From positions 9,882,870 to 9,946,869 of the forward strand of contig ML680053.1 of NCBI GenBank assembly GCA_007922225.1: DNA of 64,000 nucleotides, read 5' to 3'. A model generated the notes under the pieces. That model was not told the origin of the DNA and searched no databases. It saw only the letters and a program-made list of their open reading frames with translations. The stretch comes from Emydura subglobosa (Eukaryota; Chordata; Testudines; Chelidae). A program made the position numbers and the translations under genes. Every line of letters begins with the position of its first letter. Position 1 is the stretch's first letter. Shown piece by piece: positions 1 through 12,149 of this stretch.

Positions 1-480
1 TGATGGTGGAGGAGGGAAATTTAGCACTTGTTAGATCGGCAATGATAAGCGAGTCCAGCATTTGACGGTTTGGGCAGAAGAAACTGGAAAGCTGCTTGAT
101 ATTATGCCGTTGAAGATGATGCTGTTGATAGCTGTCTCTCTGTGTGCATCAACTGCCTGGATGGAATCATACACTACAGATCTCCATTTACATCTATCTC
201 TGGCAACTTCTTCCCCATTCTCTATGTTAATATTTGCCTTCTTCAAATTCCTTTTCAAAATGTCCTAATAGGGCAGCTTTTGCTCTCCTCTATAATTTTT
301 CCCTTCCTTGAATTCACCATAGAGGAGAATCTTTGGGAGCCGATGATCCGGCATACAGACAACATGATCTGTCCATCTCAGCTGCACGGCTGCTATAAGA
401 GCCTTTACACTGGGTATGCCAGCTCTTCTCAATACCTTGGTGTTTGGAACTCAATCTTGCCATTTAATTCCTAGAAGCTA
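1..480 (-). mobile_element. Non-LTR retrotransposon relic, C-terminal end of ORF2
   Basis: Read on the minus strand, about 480 down to 300 encodes a tail with VLRRAGIPSVKAL, then QLRWTDHVVCMPDHRLPK and LLYGEFKEGK. After a short break, 258 to 31 continues with an A-x-DR-x-x-WR-x-x-V motif (ARDRCKWRSVV). This order (LRW-HV-RM, then PK-LYGEL, then DR-WR) is the usual C-terminal part of animal RTE-like LINE polyproteins, downstream of the reverse transcriptase. The endonuclease and RT domains are absent and the frame is interrupted, so it is a dead 5'-truncated copy. The exact clade is uncertain. Confidence 0.7.
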
Positions 481-534
481 CTGCAGATGTCTCAGTTGCA
501 GGCTTGTAAGCTTTTTGATGTATCATCTATGTAC

Positions 535-670
535 AGTTATTGTTACAAAGATGATACACGCATATAAACAGGTTAATCATACTTAGCAAATCATAACTTT
601 TCCATTGATACCTTACATGACATACGTTGTGCAAGATTAATGGAAACTGTGGAACAGTGGTAACAGTGAT
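535..670 (-). mobile_element. LTR fragment of the ~1.1-kb LTR family
   Basis: On the minus strand this stretch resembles the 5' part of the LTRs at 38996, 48940 and 50268: a TATGTCATGTAAGGTATCAA-like string followed by a GTTATGATTTGC-like string. It has no clear ends or target duplication, so it is a remnant or a diverged relative. Confidence 0.4.
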
Positions 671-1640
671 ATAAATGGTCATCTTTAATCATACAGCATC
701 ACAACTCACAACAACAAAAGAACAGAAACCATATGCGAAAGAAATGGAAAATAATATCAGATGAAGAAAATTCATAAAACATTAGCATAGGACATATTAT
801 ACTAATTATAGACAAAAGAACGTCTCTCTTCAATATTCAATTATTTTGCTTATACATTTTGCTAACCTGGACCTTCCAATAATTGCTCAGTCCTCAGAAA
901 AGCTGGTTAGAAATTTTTTAACTAAACTTTACGTGTCAAAAAATACCAATTTCTCAAAAATGAACTGTGTGGTTTTAATCAGTTTTGTTTTGATTACTTT
1001 TTTGTCAGGAAAAGGTTTCTTGGGACTAGGATGGAATTTCTAATCAAAACCAGAAAGAGAGGGAGACACCCCCCTGTTACCCAGGGATACTCAACCCTGT
1101 AACTTTTAGTCTCTGCAAGTCAGTATTAGGACATAAACCAAGAGAGATGCGCACTTTCTGTCTGCTATATGGTTGGTACAGACAAGTCAAAACCAAGTGC
1201 TCTGAACTTAAAGCTTTACTTTCCCATTGGAATGCCTTTTCAATTGTCCATGAATCAATCCTCCTTACTCAGACTCGCTACCTCCCTCTTATACCCCAAA
1301 AGTTACAGAGACATGTCAATCAAAAGAATGTTACATTGCTTATCAAACAAATCAATCACTGGGCAAAAGAAGGAGTTACAAAGACATGTCACTAAAAAAA
1401 TTGGTAAGCAAGCAGTCAAACTGTAAGTCTAGCAATAATTTCCCTATAGCTGCAGTTCTAAAATATATCCAGACTTCCTGTTTTTCACAGACATCTGCCT
1501 CAGGATATTCAGAGAAAGAGAATGCAGGATTAGCGGATAGCATGATATTTGGATAAGATCTGAGATGCAGTATGACCAGAGGATAAGCGTCTGATCCTTT
1601 GGGATCAGTAAGAACCACACATATGGTGAAATGGCGTTTC
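671..1640. other. No gene; T-rich tract and a weak direct repeat
   Basis: I see no coding signal. About 860-1050 is T-rich and resembles degenerate repeat sequence. Two imperfect 28-bp copies (1301-1328 and 1374-1401, both containing GTTACARAGACATGTCA) lie 73 bp apart. The remainder may be an unrecognised LTR fragment. Confidence 0.5.
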
Positions 1641-3190
1641 TATATCATCGTGTGTGCAATGTGTCCAACCATTTAATGGCATCATCATCAGCCAACTGGA
1701 GAGCTAGTAGCCCACTGTTAAAATAAGTCAGTGGGCATTCAACAATATGTGACAGTCTGGCATTGACTGCAGTGCCATCGCGTGCGTTATACCAGGCACT
1801 GCTGCGTGTCGGTTCTGGATACCAGGTAAGGAATAAAAACACGCTCACTCCAATTAGGTACACTTAGCTTTAATATGTCTTACTCTCCAAACAGTAGAGG
1901 GAGACCTTAGGGCTCTGCGAAGCGGCTGTTGGGGAATGCCAGACACTCCAGGGTGAGTTCATGGCGGGGTCTCATTTAATTACTCACATTTCAAGCTCTT
2001 ATACAGCATAGCATATTTACTCTAGGGAAGAGCAGAAGTTGGCTTATTTACAACAAGTAGCTTGGCTCACGCTTTTGCTTTCCTTGGCACAAAGCACAAT
2101 TAGATAATGAGTTACAAAACAGGTTATATAACCTATTTACTACTCAACCAGCCCTGACCAGACCTGCCGCGTCACTATCTCAAACGCATCACAACATCTT
2201 CTGCAGCCTACACTACAGCATGTCATTAGGAAAACCTCATTTAAAGAGATTGTCTGCACAGTTGCCCTGTCCTGTTCGAAAATGGTTCAGAAATGACCAC
2301 AGATGCCTTGGCAGTTCAAAACCTGGTGAACAGATGGTTGGGTCAGCGATGAGAGAGAGTGATTAATGACTGTCATCACTGACCCCTCGTTGAACCAAGC
2401 AGATTCTACCGTCATGTCCTATGGTGGCATAAATGACCACAATGAGTGTCTAGAAGACAGGCGAGCTGGTGGTTGACTGAAGAGGTCTTCATAGAATGGC
2501 AGGTCACTATTCTAGCAGATCTTAGCCAGCAGTGCAACAGAGGCCTTCTTTTAGCAAAAATGGGGCGGTGCTATGTTGCTAAGTATCAATAGCCACGGCA
2601 ACAGTGTTGCCCGTAAAATCCTGATAACAATACGCATAACTTTGTTAAGCTCTGCACTGACTAGTCATGTGAGAACAGCGACACCAGACAGGAGCACAGG
2701 ACTCTGCTGTTGAATAGCAGAGGACAAGGGCTGATGTTCTAAGTGTCTGGGTGCTCGCACCCCAGGATGAACCAGCAATTTTGTGAGCAGGTTGTTCTGA
2801 GTGCCGACTTTGACTGTCTTCCTCAAGTGGTTGCGTTATGTCCAATGTCACACAGAGGTAATCTGAAGCTGGATCATGCTACAGGTATTAGCCATTGAGG
2901 AAAATGTTTAACTCATGGCTTGTGCTTGCATTATGCAGATGGAATACACTAGAAACCATCTTAGAAAAGCACAGCTGCAGGCACCATCAACTACAATAGT
3001 CTGCAAAGAGCTTCATATCTTCATTCAAGACCTTGTCAATTTCTGAGAAGGACTGAGCGTGGTAGCTGCAGCAAATGTCATCGGCGTAGAAGTTGTTGAT
3101 GTACCCATTGAATAGTATTGATGAAAGAACTGAGCCTTGAGGGAGGCCGTTTATCTGACACTTCCCAGAGCCACAGCAGTTGCCCATGTG
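1640..3190 (-). mobile_element. Non-LTR retrotransposon relic with YADD reverse transcriptase, split by an LTR-like insertion
   Basis: Minus strand, 5' to 3'. Reverse transcriptase motif NGLPQGSVL lies near 3150-3125 and the catalytic YADD box at 3088-3077, followed by an SFSEIDKVLNEDMK helix. From 2900 to 2640 come the post-RT segments LTKL and GASTQTLRTSAL. Near 2330-2230 is PGFELPRHLWSFLNHFRTGQ, and the end of the ORF is 1863-1645 with HIVECPL and LADDDAIKWLDTLH. These blocks occur in this order in non-LTR polyproteins of the I/Jockey-like group that carry a Cys/His tail. Stops and frameshifts are frequent and the 5' half (endonuclease) is missing. The Cys/His tail is broken by the insertion at 1773-2200. 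The same family recurs at 19966-20583. Clade assignment is tentative; the retrotransposon identity is firm. Confidence 0.75.
1773..2200 (-). mobile_element. LTR-like insertion inside the non-LTR relic
   Basis: This 0.43-kb segment interrupts the Cys/His tail of the surrounding retrotransposon: its reading frame runs up to about 2205 and resumes at about 1770. On the minus strand it has a TATA-like GTATAAGAGC, an ATTAAA polyadenylation-like signal about 30 bp downstream and no ORF, as expected of a solo LTR. CTGCAG occurs at both flanks (1767-1772 and 2201-2206) and could be a 6-bp target duplication, but the ends then lack a clean TG...CA, so the exact boundaries are uncertain. Confidence 0.5.
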
Positions 3191-3503
3191 TACTCTAATT
3201 GCCTGTTTTGGAGCTTTATACTACTTCAGTCTCCCACTGTGGGGCAAATTGAGAGGTTTTCAATAACCCCTCATTATATTAGATTGGGTTGTCTGGATGT
3301 GAGCCAAGGGCTGGAATATCGAAACGGGGCTGTATTTGGTTTCTGGTTAACTAGGGTGGTACTGCAGAAGCTCTTTCGTTGCTGGTTTGGTGTATGTAAT
3401 TATAGAATAAACCACCAATTTGGGGGCACCGTCTGCCGTATCTCTTGCAGACTGTCCTGAATGTGGCACTCTCAGTGTGAACCATCCCAGCCACCCTGTC
3501 ACA
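3191..3503 (+). mobile_element. 3' part of an endogenous-retrovirus-type LTR
   Basis: The last 100 bp (about 3395-3503) resemble the end of the LTR at 21605-22218: a TAATTATAGAATAAACCACC string, a CCAATTTGGGG string, a pyrimidine-rich CTTGCAGACTGTCC string and a terminal CTGTCACA. No second LTR or internal region adjoins it. The 5' boundary is the break in the neighbouring non-LTR element and is approximate. Confidence 0.55.
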
Positions 3504-3679
3504 GGAGTAAATACTGGTATGACTGAATATCATTTCTCTCAAGCTAGCTAGCTGGAGAGCTGCTTGTAAAAACATTGGTTTAAGGAAGATACATCGCCCT
3601 AATATGTCCTACTGTTGAGGCAAGTCACATTAAAATAAAGACACAGGAGAGATATCAAGGATATACATTCTGCCATGAA
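3504..3679. other. No recognisable feature
   Basis: Short stretch between the LTR end and the CR1. I see no coding or repeat signal beyond a GCTAGCTAGCT run near 3543. Confidence 0.4.
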
Positions 3680-4672
3680 GAATCAGTTGATAAAGGTAAT
3701 AGCACCAATGTAACATACTTAGACTTCTGTAAGGCATTTGACTTTGGTACCACATGACATTTTGATTAAAAAACTAGAAAGATATAAATTTAACATAGCG
3801 CACATTAAAGGGATTCAAAGCTGGATATAGGATAGATCTCAAAATGTAATTGTAAATGGGGAATCGAGCTATGTTTCTAGTGGAGTCCTGCAGGGATCTG
3901 TTCTCAGCAGAGCAATACATATTACATGGTAAGCTGAGTGCAAGCAAACGATACGCATTTTAATACAGCAAAATGTAAATGTATACATCCAGGAACAAAG
4001 AATATAGGCCATCCTGGGAAGCAGACTCTGAAAGAAGATTCAGTGGTGCAACACTTTGGCCAAAAGGGCTAATGCAATCTTTAGATGCAGAAACAGGGCA
4101 ATCTCGACTAGGGATAGTTTATTTTACCTCTTTGTTTGGCTTTGATGTAACCCCTGCTGAAATACAGTGTCCAGTTCTGGTAGCCACAATTCAAGAAGGA
4201 TGTTGATGCATTGGAGAGGGTTCACAGCAGAGCCACAAGAATGATTTAAAGGATTAGAAAACATGCCGTATAGTGTTAGACTCAAAGAGCTCAGTAAATT
4301 TAGCTTAACAAAGAGAAAGATAAGGCATATCTTGATTACAGTCTATGAGTACCTACATGGGGAACAAATATTTAATAATGGGCTTTTCAATCTAGCAGAG
4401 AAAAGTATAGCATAATCCAATAGCTGGAAGCTGAAGCTACACAAATTCAGAATGGAACTAAGACATTCATTTTTAAGCGTGGGTAATTAACCACTGGAAC
4501 AATTTACCAAATGTTGTGGTGACCACTGGCAATGTTTAAATCAAGAATGCATATTAAGATAGTCTCGACTTCAAAATGAATTATTTTGGAGGTTGAGGGC
4601 TGTGTTATACAGAAAGTCATATTACATGATCACAATGGTCCCTTCTGGCCTTGGAATCTATAGATCACTATT
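3680..4672 (+). mobile_element. CR1 LINE, 5'-truncated, old
   Basis: It begins in the reverse transcriptase at LIDKGNS...VTYLDFCKAFD (about 3687-3740), continues through a degenerate SSGVLQGS block near 3880 and ORF2 C-terminal remnants, and ends in the CR1 3' signature CCCTTCTGGCCTTGGAATCT at about 4640-4660. Many stops, frameshifts and a deletion around 3905-3950 (loss of the FADD region) show an old, dead copy. It belongs to the same subfamily as the copies at 24045 and 59775, which share the string CCACATGACATTTTGATTAA. Confidence 0.9.
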
Positions 4673-4900
4673 TAGTCACACTACAGATTGTATTCTATAA
4701 ACATTTCCAAAAACTGCCAGTGTATTTATAAAGAATTGCATTCATTACACATTCCAGTTTTGTCAGCCTTTTTTAAATAAAGATTTTTCTGTCTTTTTGT
4801 AAATACCTACACACCTTTTGTTTTTCTAGCCAATCATTAACCTCCAAGGGAGCAAAAGTACTGGCCAGTACCAAATACAATTATCATGCTTCAATATCAA

Positions 4901-4971
4901 GGGCCTGATTCAAATCCCATGAAAGTTAACTAAAAGACATCATTACCCACAATGTGCTTTGGATCAGGTCC
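4901..4971. repeat. Short palindromic repeat
   Basis: The left arm GGGCCTGATTCAAATCCCAT pairs with the right arm (4951-4971, reverse complement GGACCTGATCCAAAGCACATT). This is a common reptile interspersed palindrome, probably an internally deleted TIR element. No target duplication is visible. Confidence 0.6.
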
Positions 4972-6049
4972 TAAGTGCTTTACTTAAAACCATTCACTTC
5001 ATTGTCAATGGGAATTCATAATGTTCAGTGTCTGAACATACTTCATTTTTATTTAAACTTCCACCACTCACTGTTATATTGAGAGATTTAAAACTTGATC
5101 CTATCTGCATTTTATATACGTTTATAAGAAAAAACTCTGCTTTTAGCTTTACGATATTACGAAGCATTCTCATGAGGTGGCTCATATTGTGAACTACAGA
5201 AGAGAGGTTCTTAGAATTACGAAGGCAGTGAATAAGAGCACTTCAACATAAGAAAAACATTAAGGACAAGTCATTTGAAACAAATATACTTTTTTCTTTA
5301 CTCCTTTTTATGAAAGTTCATCAATTTATGCATAGAACTGAGTGAATAATTGATTTTTTTGGTTTGGTAGCTGAACTGGAAAACCAGAAAAATATTTGGT
5401 TACTTTTTAACAAATCAAATTTTTTTTTGTTTTTTCTCACCAAAATGAAACCCCCCCAAAAATTTAGATTGTGTCCATTTGAAATGACATTTTCAATTCT
5501 CAACGTCAATTAGAATCTATATTTCATTTTAAAAATGTTATTCTGAATCAATGTTTTGTTTTGAAATTATCATTTGGAAATGAAATTTTTCATTTTGAAA
5601 CTGTGGAAATGAAATGTTTCAATATTTAAGACTTTGTGAATTTCTTTTTTAAGTTTAGTTTTTTTCAGCCAAAACTATACACTGAAGTCATCCAAAAAGT
5701 TTTGGTGCCCCAAAAGTTGCATTTTTCAGCACATATATTATTCACTGAAAAAATTTCACTGTGATTAATTGCAATCAATAAGCTGCTCCACACACCAAGT
5801 AATTTGCTTTTAAAACAAGAAACCCACCAATATAATATGACAATCAGAATATCTGCCATTTCAGTTTGTGTTCATCTTCAATTTTCCTTCTCAGATCAAA
5901 ATGATTAATTGCACACTTACCTTTCTGCACCACTTCCAGTCATTTACCATACTTATTTTTACAGCTTAACCACATCAAGTTAACATCTCTTGATTTTTGC
6001 TTGATTGCAATTTAATGAGAAAAATTCAAACTATCAATCAAAGGGCTTG
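4972..6049. other. No gene; AT-rich with T-runs
   Basis: There is no coding signal. About 5290-5680 is rich in T-runs and repeated GAAATGAAAT/TTTTGAAA words, including complementary stretches, and looks like an old degenerate palindromic repeat. A short hairpin-forming CATTCACTTCATTGTCAATG string lies near 4990-5010. Confidence 0.5.
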
Positions 6050-6290
6050 TCTACATGGTGGGGTAACGGGCTCTATGGAGTGAGGGGGGTAATTTCCAAA
6101 GTGCATATTCATTCATTTGTCTCTGTAAACCCTGCTGGTGCACAGTAAAGGTTCCCTAGTGCACTTTATGTAGTGCTCTTTCAAACAGAACTATTTGAAA
6201 ATGTACCAGCAAGGTCTATATAGTACACTCTCAAAGTACTTTACCAACTCTAATTACACAAGTCTCACAGGCAAGTCTAATTGTCTGAAG
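6050..6290. mobile_element. Degenerate TIR element (MITE)
   Basis: It begins GGGCTTGTCTACATGG (about 6053), the terminal repeat typical of several turtle MITEs, and contains CTGGTGCACAGTAAAGGTTCCC and a later CTATATAGTACAC string, as in a diverged palindromic element. The 3' terminal repeat is poorly preserved (near 6265-6285), so the end is approximate. Confidence 0.5.
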
Positions 6291-6364
6291 TAACCTTTTC
6301 TCAATACTGGCAGTCTTCCCTATCTCAAGTATATAACTACTTCATAGCAGCACTAGCAGTAGTA

Positions 6365-6680
6365 TTATAGTGTCAAGAAGTCCCAATCAGAATTGTATCC
6401 CCACTGTGCTAGGTGCTGTACATACATAACACTCAGCCCATCTCCAAAGGAGTTTACAAATCTAAAAAATACAATAAAATATTACAATTTTGAAAAATTG
6501 TTCTCTTTATCTAGGGCAAAATTAGAACATTTTTAAAGGTAACTAGTGGAGGTAGTCAAGGACTATGCCCTTTTTTACTTAAAGGGAAACTGAGGTCCAG
6601 AGAAGTTAAGCCTGATATCTGAAATTTATGCAGAGCCAAGTACAGAGACTAATTCTCCCAGCCTTTAGTCCATGAACTAA
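6365..6680 (-). mobile_element. MIR-like CORE-SINE, minus strand
   Basis: Plus-strand landmarks are the reversed 3' tail CTGTGCTAGGTGCTGTACAT (about 6403-6423), CCAAAGGAGTTTACAAATCT, then GGGAAACTGAGGTCCAGAGA (about 6584-6603) and GTTAAGCC. This is the reverse complement of the usual MIR order. It is internally expanded or interrupted by AT-rich sequence and strongly diverged. Confidence 0.6.
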
Positions 6681-9600
6681 AACGACAAACAATTATCTCT
6701 TTTCTGAAAACATTCACTGTTAAAACCTATGTTTTTAGATTATTATATTCAACAGCTAAAAATATACTAAAAGTATTACTAAAAGTATAGCTAATTTAAA
6801 TCATGCACACACAGTAAAATATCAACTCTGCTTTCAGGTAAAAATATTTGAACAAAGTAAAACAAGCCTTTTTTAATATTGATTATTCAAGAGAGCAATA
6901 CCAATAATTTAAATCTTACAAAAAGTCAGATGCTATTTTTCATTTACTTATTGTCAACCATATTTTGAAATGATGTTTTTCCTGCTATCAAATTACTGGA
7001 CTGCAGATGTCAGTGTTTATCACTTTCCGATCATCGCTAGCACTCAAGAGGAAAACCTACGTGCCATACCAGGACATGGATTTCCTCCTGCCACTGGTAC
7101 ATCATGGTGATTTATGAAAGGAGTTCTAAGACACTGTAAGCAATGCCTATGGAAAGAAGCCTGAAGGATGAGTCCTGTTCATGGCAATAATCAAGACAAA
7201 GAAAAAAAAAGAATGAAAACTGAGCACAAACATGTGGTTCTAAATGTTGGTTCTGATGACATTCCACTGGAGAATGTGCTGTTAGTGTACTGGACCAAAG
7301 CTCATGCAAGTAGTTCCCCTCAAAACTCTCAATAGCAGCTCTCAAACATGAATGGCACTGGAGAGAGTAGTGAGTTGCAAATGCCTGATGGAAGTTCAAT
7401 AGAACTGAATAGGTATTAATCCAACAGGTTTCTACGAAAGCTATTCTACAAATAACTTAAGAATTTAATAGGTAATGACACATTTACTATATTTTGATAT
7501 TCTTTTACACTATGCTATAGAATTGTATAGAGAGAATACCATTTTCTATTAAATTCTATTGCACCTTTCTATAGGGGTTCAATAAGATTTTTAAAAATAG
7601 CCAATTTGTTTTATATAATGCATTCTAGACCAGCTTTAAAACTTTTAAATGTGTTTCTGTCCGACAAATATTTAATCCCTCAGCTGCCATTTTGGGGGTG
7701 AGGAAGGCTGGAGACTCCCATGGAAGGAGGTGGTCAAGGCTTAGATGTTGGGTTCCCTCCCTCCCCACCCCCGCAACCCACCCACCACACACACACACAG
7801 AGCGTGTGCACACACGGGAGTTTATATGGTACCGCACATGGTTGTTGAAATGAGATTAACAACAAAAAAGTTGAATAAATCTCAAAGTAAGCCAATGGAA
7901 TTTGTGAGCACTCCCGTAAGAATGGGTAAAAACCTATCACATGGTTTAATTAATTATGATGATCTTTGGATAATTTTCAACTATGTGGATGTTTAAGATA
8001 CAATCTGTCATAGCTTTGGCGCTGTGCATTTTTCACCACTTGGAACCTTGGAATGAGTGTCTTGGAAAGTCTCTCCCCGCCCCCATAGCCTTAAAAACAG
8101 TTGTTTACTTTTGTTTATCACTTGCTCCTGGTAAAGAGCATTTTCCGCTATTAATGAATTCAGATGAAGGAGCAATTGTGTGCGGGGTTGCTGATTGTAT
8201 CACAAAGAAATGCCAAAGAAATAATAAAGCAACCTTTTTATGAATTCTTTTGCTACATCAAAGACAGAAGAAACCAAGGGAGTCATCACATCAGAAGTAA
8301 TGAAGGCAACTTTACAGCATTGTAGTTCAATCTGTTTTCCCCAACCTAATGCTCAGGGTTCCATGTTCGGTGAAAATGTCCCATTTTAAAAATGCTGTCT
8401 ATCATTCTGTTAATTCAACACAAAGATGGTCTACAGATCTTTAAATAAATACCTTCTATAAATCAAAATGGAAGACTTATCTCCAGTGCTCCTAACTGTA
8501 AATTCTAACACATTAAGTTTTGTTTTTCAGGAAAAGATGACAGGGGCATCTTAAGTATGAGGACTTACAGAAAACAGCTGCTTAAGCAGTCACATATTTT
8601 ATAAAAATGCTCTTATGATTGATGTAAAAACAGGGTAAAAATAATGCTAGAAACCAATGACTAATGGATATGATTTTAGCCATTTATTTTTAATATAGCT
8701 ACTTCCTTTTTAAATAGGAGGTATCAAAGCTGCCATATAGGATTTCAACAAGTACCATGAAATACAATCCCCAACCATTTTAACACCTAACATATTACAT
8801 TCTGATTGGTGCCATATTAGATAAAAATATACAAGCAGCAAAAAACAATGGTTGTTTCAGAATCTAATATTGTAGTCATAAAAATAATGCAGCACAGCAA
8901 CAAGTTTACTGGAGTGTTCCCTGAACATGCAAGATACCAGATGTACAGCTGTTTATTTTGCAAAATGAAAGGGCCATAAAGACTTTGGAAATGATTAGCT
9001 CTTGAGCATTTAGACAAACTGACAAGCAAAGAAACATGAATCAATAATGTTTGCATGAAATCACATAGTGATAGGTCTTTTTCAGTTTATTAAAAAACCT
9101 ACTCAGATATACTACAGTATGCAGCAGGCAGCTTACATGAGAGGTAAGGCTAATCTTCCCACCAAGAACATACCTTCTCTATTTTTGCTTTCCTGGCATT
9201 ATGCACAAACCTGCGTCCCAGCTTCTTGGCATACCAAATAGAGGCAAACATTGTAGTGATCAGATTTCAGTCTGGATATACAGCACAATAAACTTCCACC
9301 AGCTCTCAAATACAAGTCTAACGATCGTAAAGGTCTCACTACTATGCTGTTGCTTTCTCAGGTCCGGTCATAGTGGTTTCTGAAAAACCCTGCATGGCCA
9401 GTCTGCAGGTGTATTTACATACTGCCAGCAGGAGGTCCAGGGTGAGGCATCTTTGCATCCAGCTCACATCCCGTCTGCTAAGTGCTTGTCTGCAGTTCTT
9501 CAGCACTGTCACCACAAACTACATGTGTGTCAGTATGAAAGGAAGCTGCAGTAAACTAGTGTAGCAGACAGCTCACCTCCTGCTTCTTGTGTTCTGAAAT

Positions 9601-10769
9601 TTAACTCTTCGATTCTTTTTCATTTGCTAGTATGCAATGACAGGGACGTCAGTTTAAATGCAAGATACACAGTACCACAGGTAAATCAAAAGGGGCAGAA
9701 GTGCTGATAATAGTGAATATGCATTCCTATTCTAAGTGAAGGAACAGGTGTTTTAAATGGCCAAATGCAATTAAAATGTGAAAGAGAAATGAGTGAATGA
9801 ATTCACTGATAACATTGCTGATAACACTTGCTTTACCTGCACAGATGTATATATTTTTCTCAGATTTTTCAGTTGACAAGTTAAAAAAAATTCACAGCCA
9901 TTCAATTCATTTGCTGATACCAAATGTAATTTTTAGAGGTGTAAGACTCACTTAAGGAACTTTGCTATGTTTCTGAACTCATTCATTATGAATTAAGAAA
10001 CTGACACTCTTACATTTCCTCTTTAAATTCTGCCTTACCTAAGCTTTGTTTGCTCCTTTTCCTTTAATCACTAGTTATTTTACATGGGGGCAGTGAAATG
10101 CTTATGAATGCTTGTTTTTACAATGAAACAGCAATCTGCTGCTAAATTCCTTTTGCCACATACCTTGGCTTTAACCCTTCCATTTGCTTTACTGTTAAAT
10201 TCTCTGCTGAGCATTAGGCAGTAATGTATTCTTTTTGGCTGCAGATTTAAGAGCAACAACCAGATGTTCCTCCCAGCCAACAACAGTATTCAAGCCACAA
10301 ACCCTCAGGCTTTTCAGCAAGGTTTCACATTTGCTATTGATTAGCATTATAGGGCAAATCCTGGACCCTCCTCTCCCGCCCAAGAATAAAGAGGAGCTAA
10401 AGCGTAACAGAACCAGTGTTCTTCCACCATGTAGGAGTAAAATTTGTGGAGCCCACACACAGAAGATTCTTCTGTGCTGTCATGAGGGTTGGGGTAATTT
10501 GCAGATAGCACTGCATGGCCAGTGAGCCCACTGCTACATGGATCCCATAGCCACTGCATTCCTTAGAATGAAGGCACATCAGGGCTGAGAAAGCTACTAC
10601 TGCCTCACAGGTTCCATGAAGGTGATCTACTAAGGCTTCAGGGCCTAAGAGTTTGGGAAGGAAAGGATTCCTCTCCAGATTGTAAGACTCCCTTGCACAC
10701 AAGCCCAGCTACACAAGCCACATGCTGATGTCCAAGATTTGAGTGTATGTCTGGTCAAAAAAAAAAAGT
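6681..10769. other. 4 kb without recognisable gene or transposon
   Basis: AT-rich and mostly single-copy-looking; none of its short ORFs has recognisable similarity or exon-like features. Minor landmarks are a small CT/CA-rich patch at 7755-7800 (CCTCCCTCCCCACCCCC then CACACACACACAC), and 7480-7640, which has repeated TATAG words and could be an old TIR remnant. Stretches such as 7960-8240 and 9740-9880 could be non-coding regulatory DNA, but nothing decides this by eye. Confidence 0.4.
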
Positions 10770-10890
10770 GCCAGTCTGCTGGATGACCTTGGGTAAGTCC
10801 TTTCAACTCTCTGTGCCTCAGTTTTCTCACCTGTAAAATGGAAACAGGGGTACTGAATTCCTTTGTAAAGTGCTTTGAGATCTATAGATC
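10770..10890 (+). mobile_element. MIR-like SINE, plus strand
   Basis: It contains the classic MIR core in order: GATGACCTTGGGTAAGTCC, then CTCTCTGTGCCTCAGTTTTC, CACCTGTAAAATGGAAAC and a terminal GTAAAGTGCTTTGAGATC. The 5' tRNA-related part is missing. MIR is an ancient, no longer mobile tRNA-derived SINE found across amniotes. Confidence 0.85.
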
Positions 10891-11885
10891 CCTGTTTTTG
10901 TTTTTGAACTCTGTTTTTGTCAAAATCTTTCAGGTTTATTTTCCTTTTCTTTTTAAATGAAAACCTGAAAAATTCTAACTAAAATTTTAGTGTCTGGTGA
11001 AATCTTTGGGAAAACTTTTTTTTATTATAACTATTGCCAGTCAATTCTAACTAAGTTCATTAATAACTAATTAATCCTGTGAGTCATAACTTTACAAGCC
11101 AGGTCATCAGGAAGAGGGGCCAACAACTGGCAGATCTGGAGTGAGGTTGTTGAAAGAAAGTTGCCAGTGCCATGTCACCACTCTCCCCTCCCCCACCCAT
11201 CCACAGGACTCTAAAGAGTGTGTAGTTGGGTCTCCAAGATGCAAAAAGACTGAGTACATCAACTGATAATTGGGGTGTGCTCCACAGGGCTCTGTGGCAT
11301 CACAGGAGGAGCCAGGGAAAAACAAGAGTGACCCACCTTCAGGGAGTATGATTTGCAAGGTAAATCCTCCTGAAAAGGAGTGTTAACCTTCATTAAAAGA
11401 ACGATGCCCTGGAAGATTCAGCAGAAAACTGAAGACCTCACATTTAAAAATGAGTAGACACAGATCAGAAAAATAGATGGAAGAGAAAATAATGTCACTG
11501 CCGCTTTTTCACCAACACTAGAAATGTTAATGCGATAACAGAATCCTACTTGAATAGATGCACACATATGGGAACATTCCTCCCCACCCAAGTTTTAGGT
11601 ACAGAAAACCTATGCTTTGAAATTGCTTCAGTACTATTCCATGTGCATGTATTTCTTTGTCTGTTTTTGGGGGGGGGGTTTTGAGAAACAGAAAAAAGTC
11701 ACTATTTATATATAGAATTTACAGTATTATTCTTCTGTATGCTCAGCTGCATCAGAACAGCCAGCATAGAAAAAACTTACCACTGGCATCATTAGTGGCA
11801 TTACTGATCCGTTAGTCACAAAAATATGAAGCAAACAAAAGCCAAAACTGCAGCCCCATTGAAAGGAAAAGAAAATTGTTCATTT

Positions 11886-11909
11886 AATAAAATAAATAAA
11901 TAAATAAAA
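11886..11909. repeat. (AAAT)n microsatellite
   Basis: About five AAAT/AAATA units in a row, ending in AAAAGG. It may be the A-rich remnant of a retroposon tail, but no retroposon body is recognised upstream. Confidence 0.8.
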
Positions 11910-12132
11910 GGACAGCATAGTAGGAAGATCATTTCTTCCATCCACCCAAAAAGTTACAGGCAAAGGAGGGTTAGAAATGTAAGAATTATAAATGTATTTC
12001 TAAAACTCAAAACCACATGTATCCCAAATCTACACTTAAGAAATAGTCAGATTATAAACCATTTCATTAGTTCCTTCATAAACTAAGCCTTCACAAATAG
12101 TCAAAGGGGGGCATAATGGGATTTGTACCTCC

Positions 12133-12149
12133 TTTTTTTTTTTTTTTTT
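12133..12149. repeat. Poly-T run
   Basis: Seventeen consecutive T. No LINE or SINE body is evident on the minus strand beside it, so I do not call a retroposon. Confidence 0.8.

Noticed and set aside
10397..10702. 101-codon minus-strand ORF and overlapping frames
   Set aside because: Several overlapping frames on both strands with no recognisable similarity; a chance ORF.
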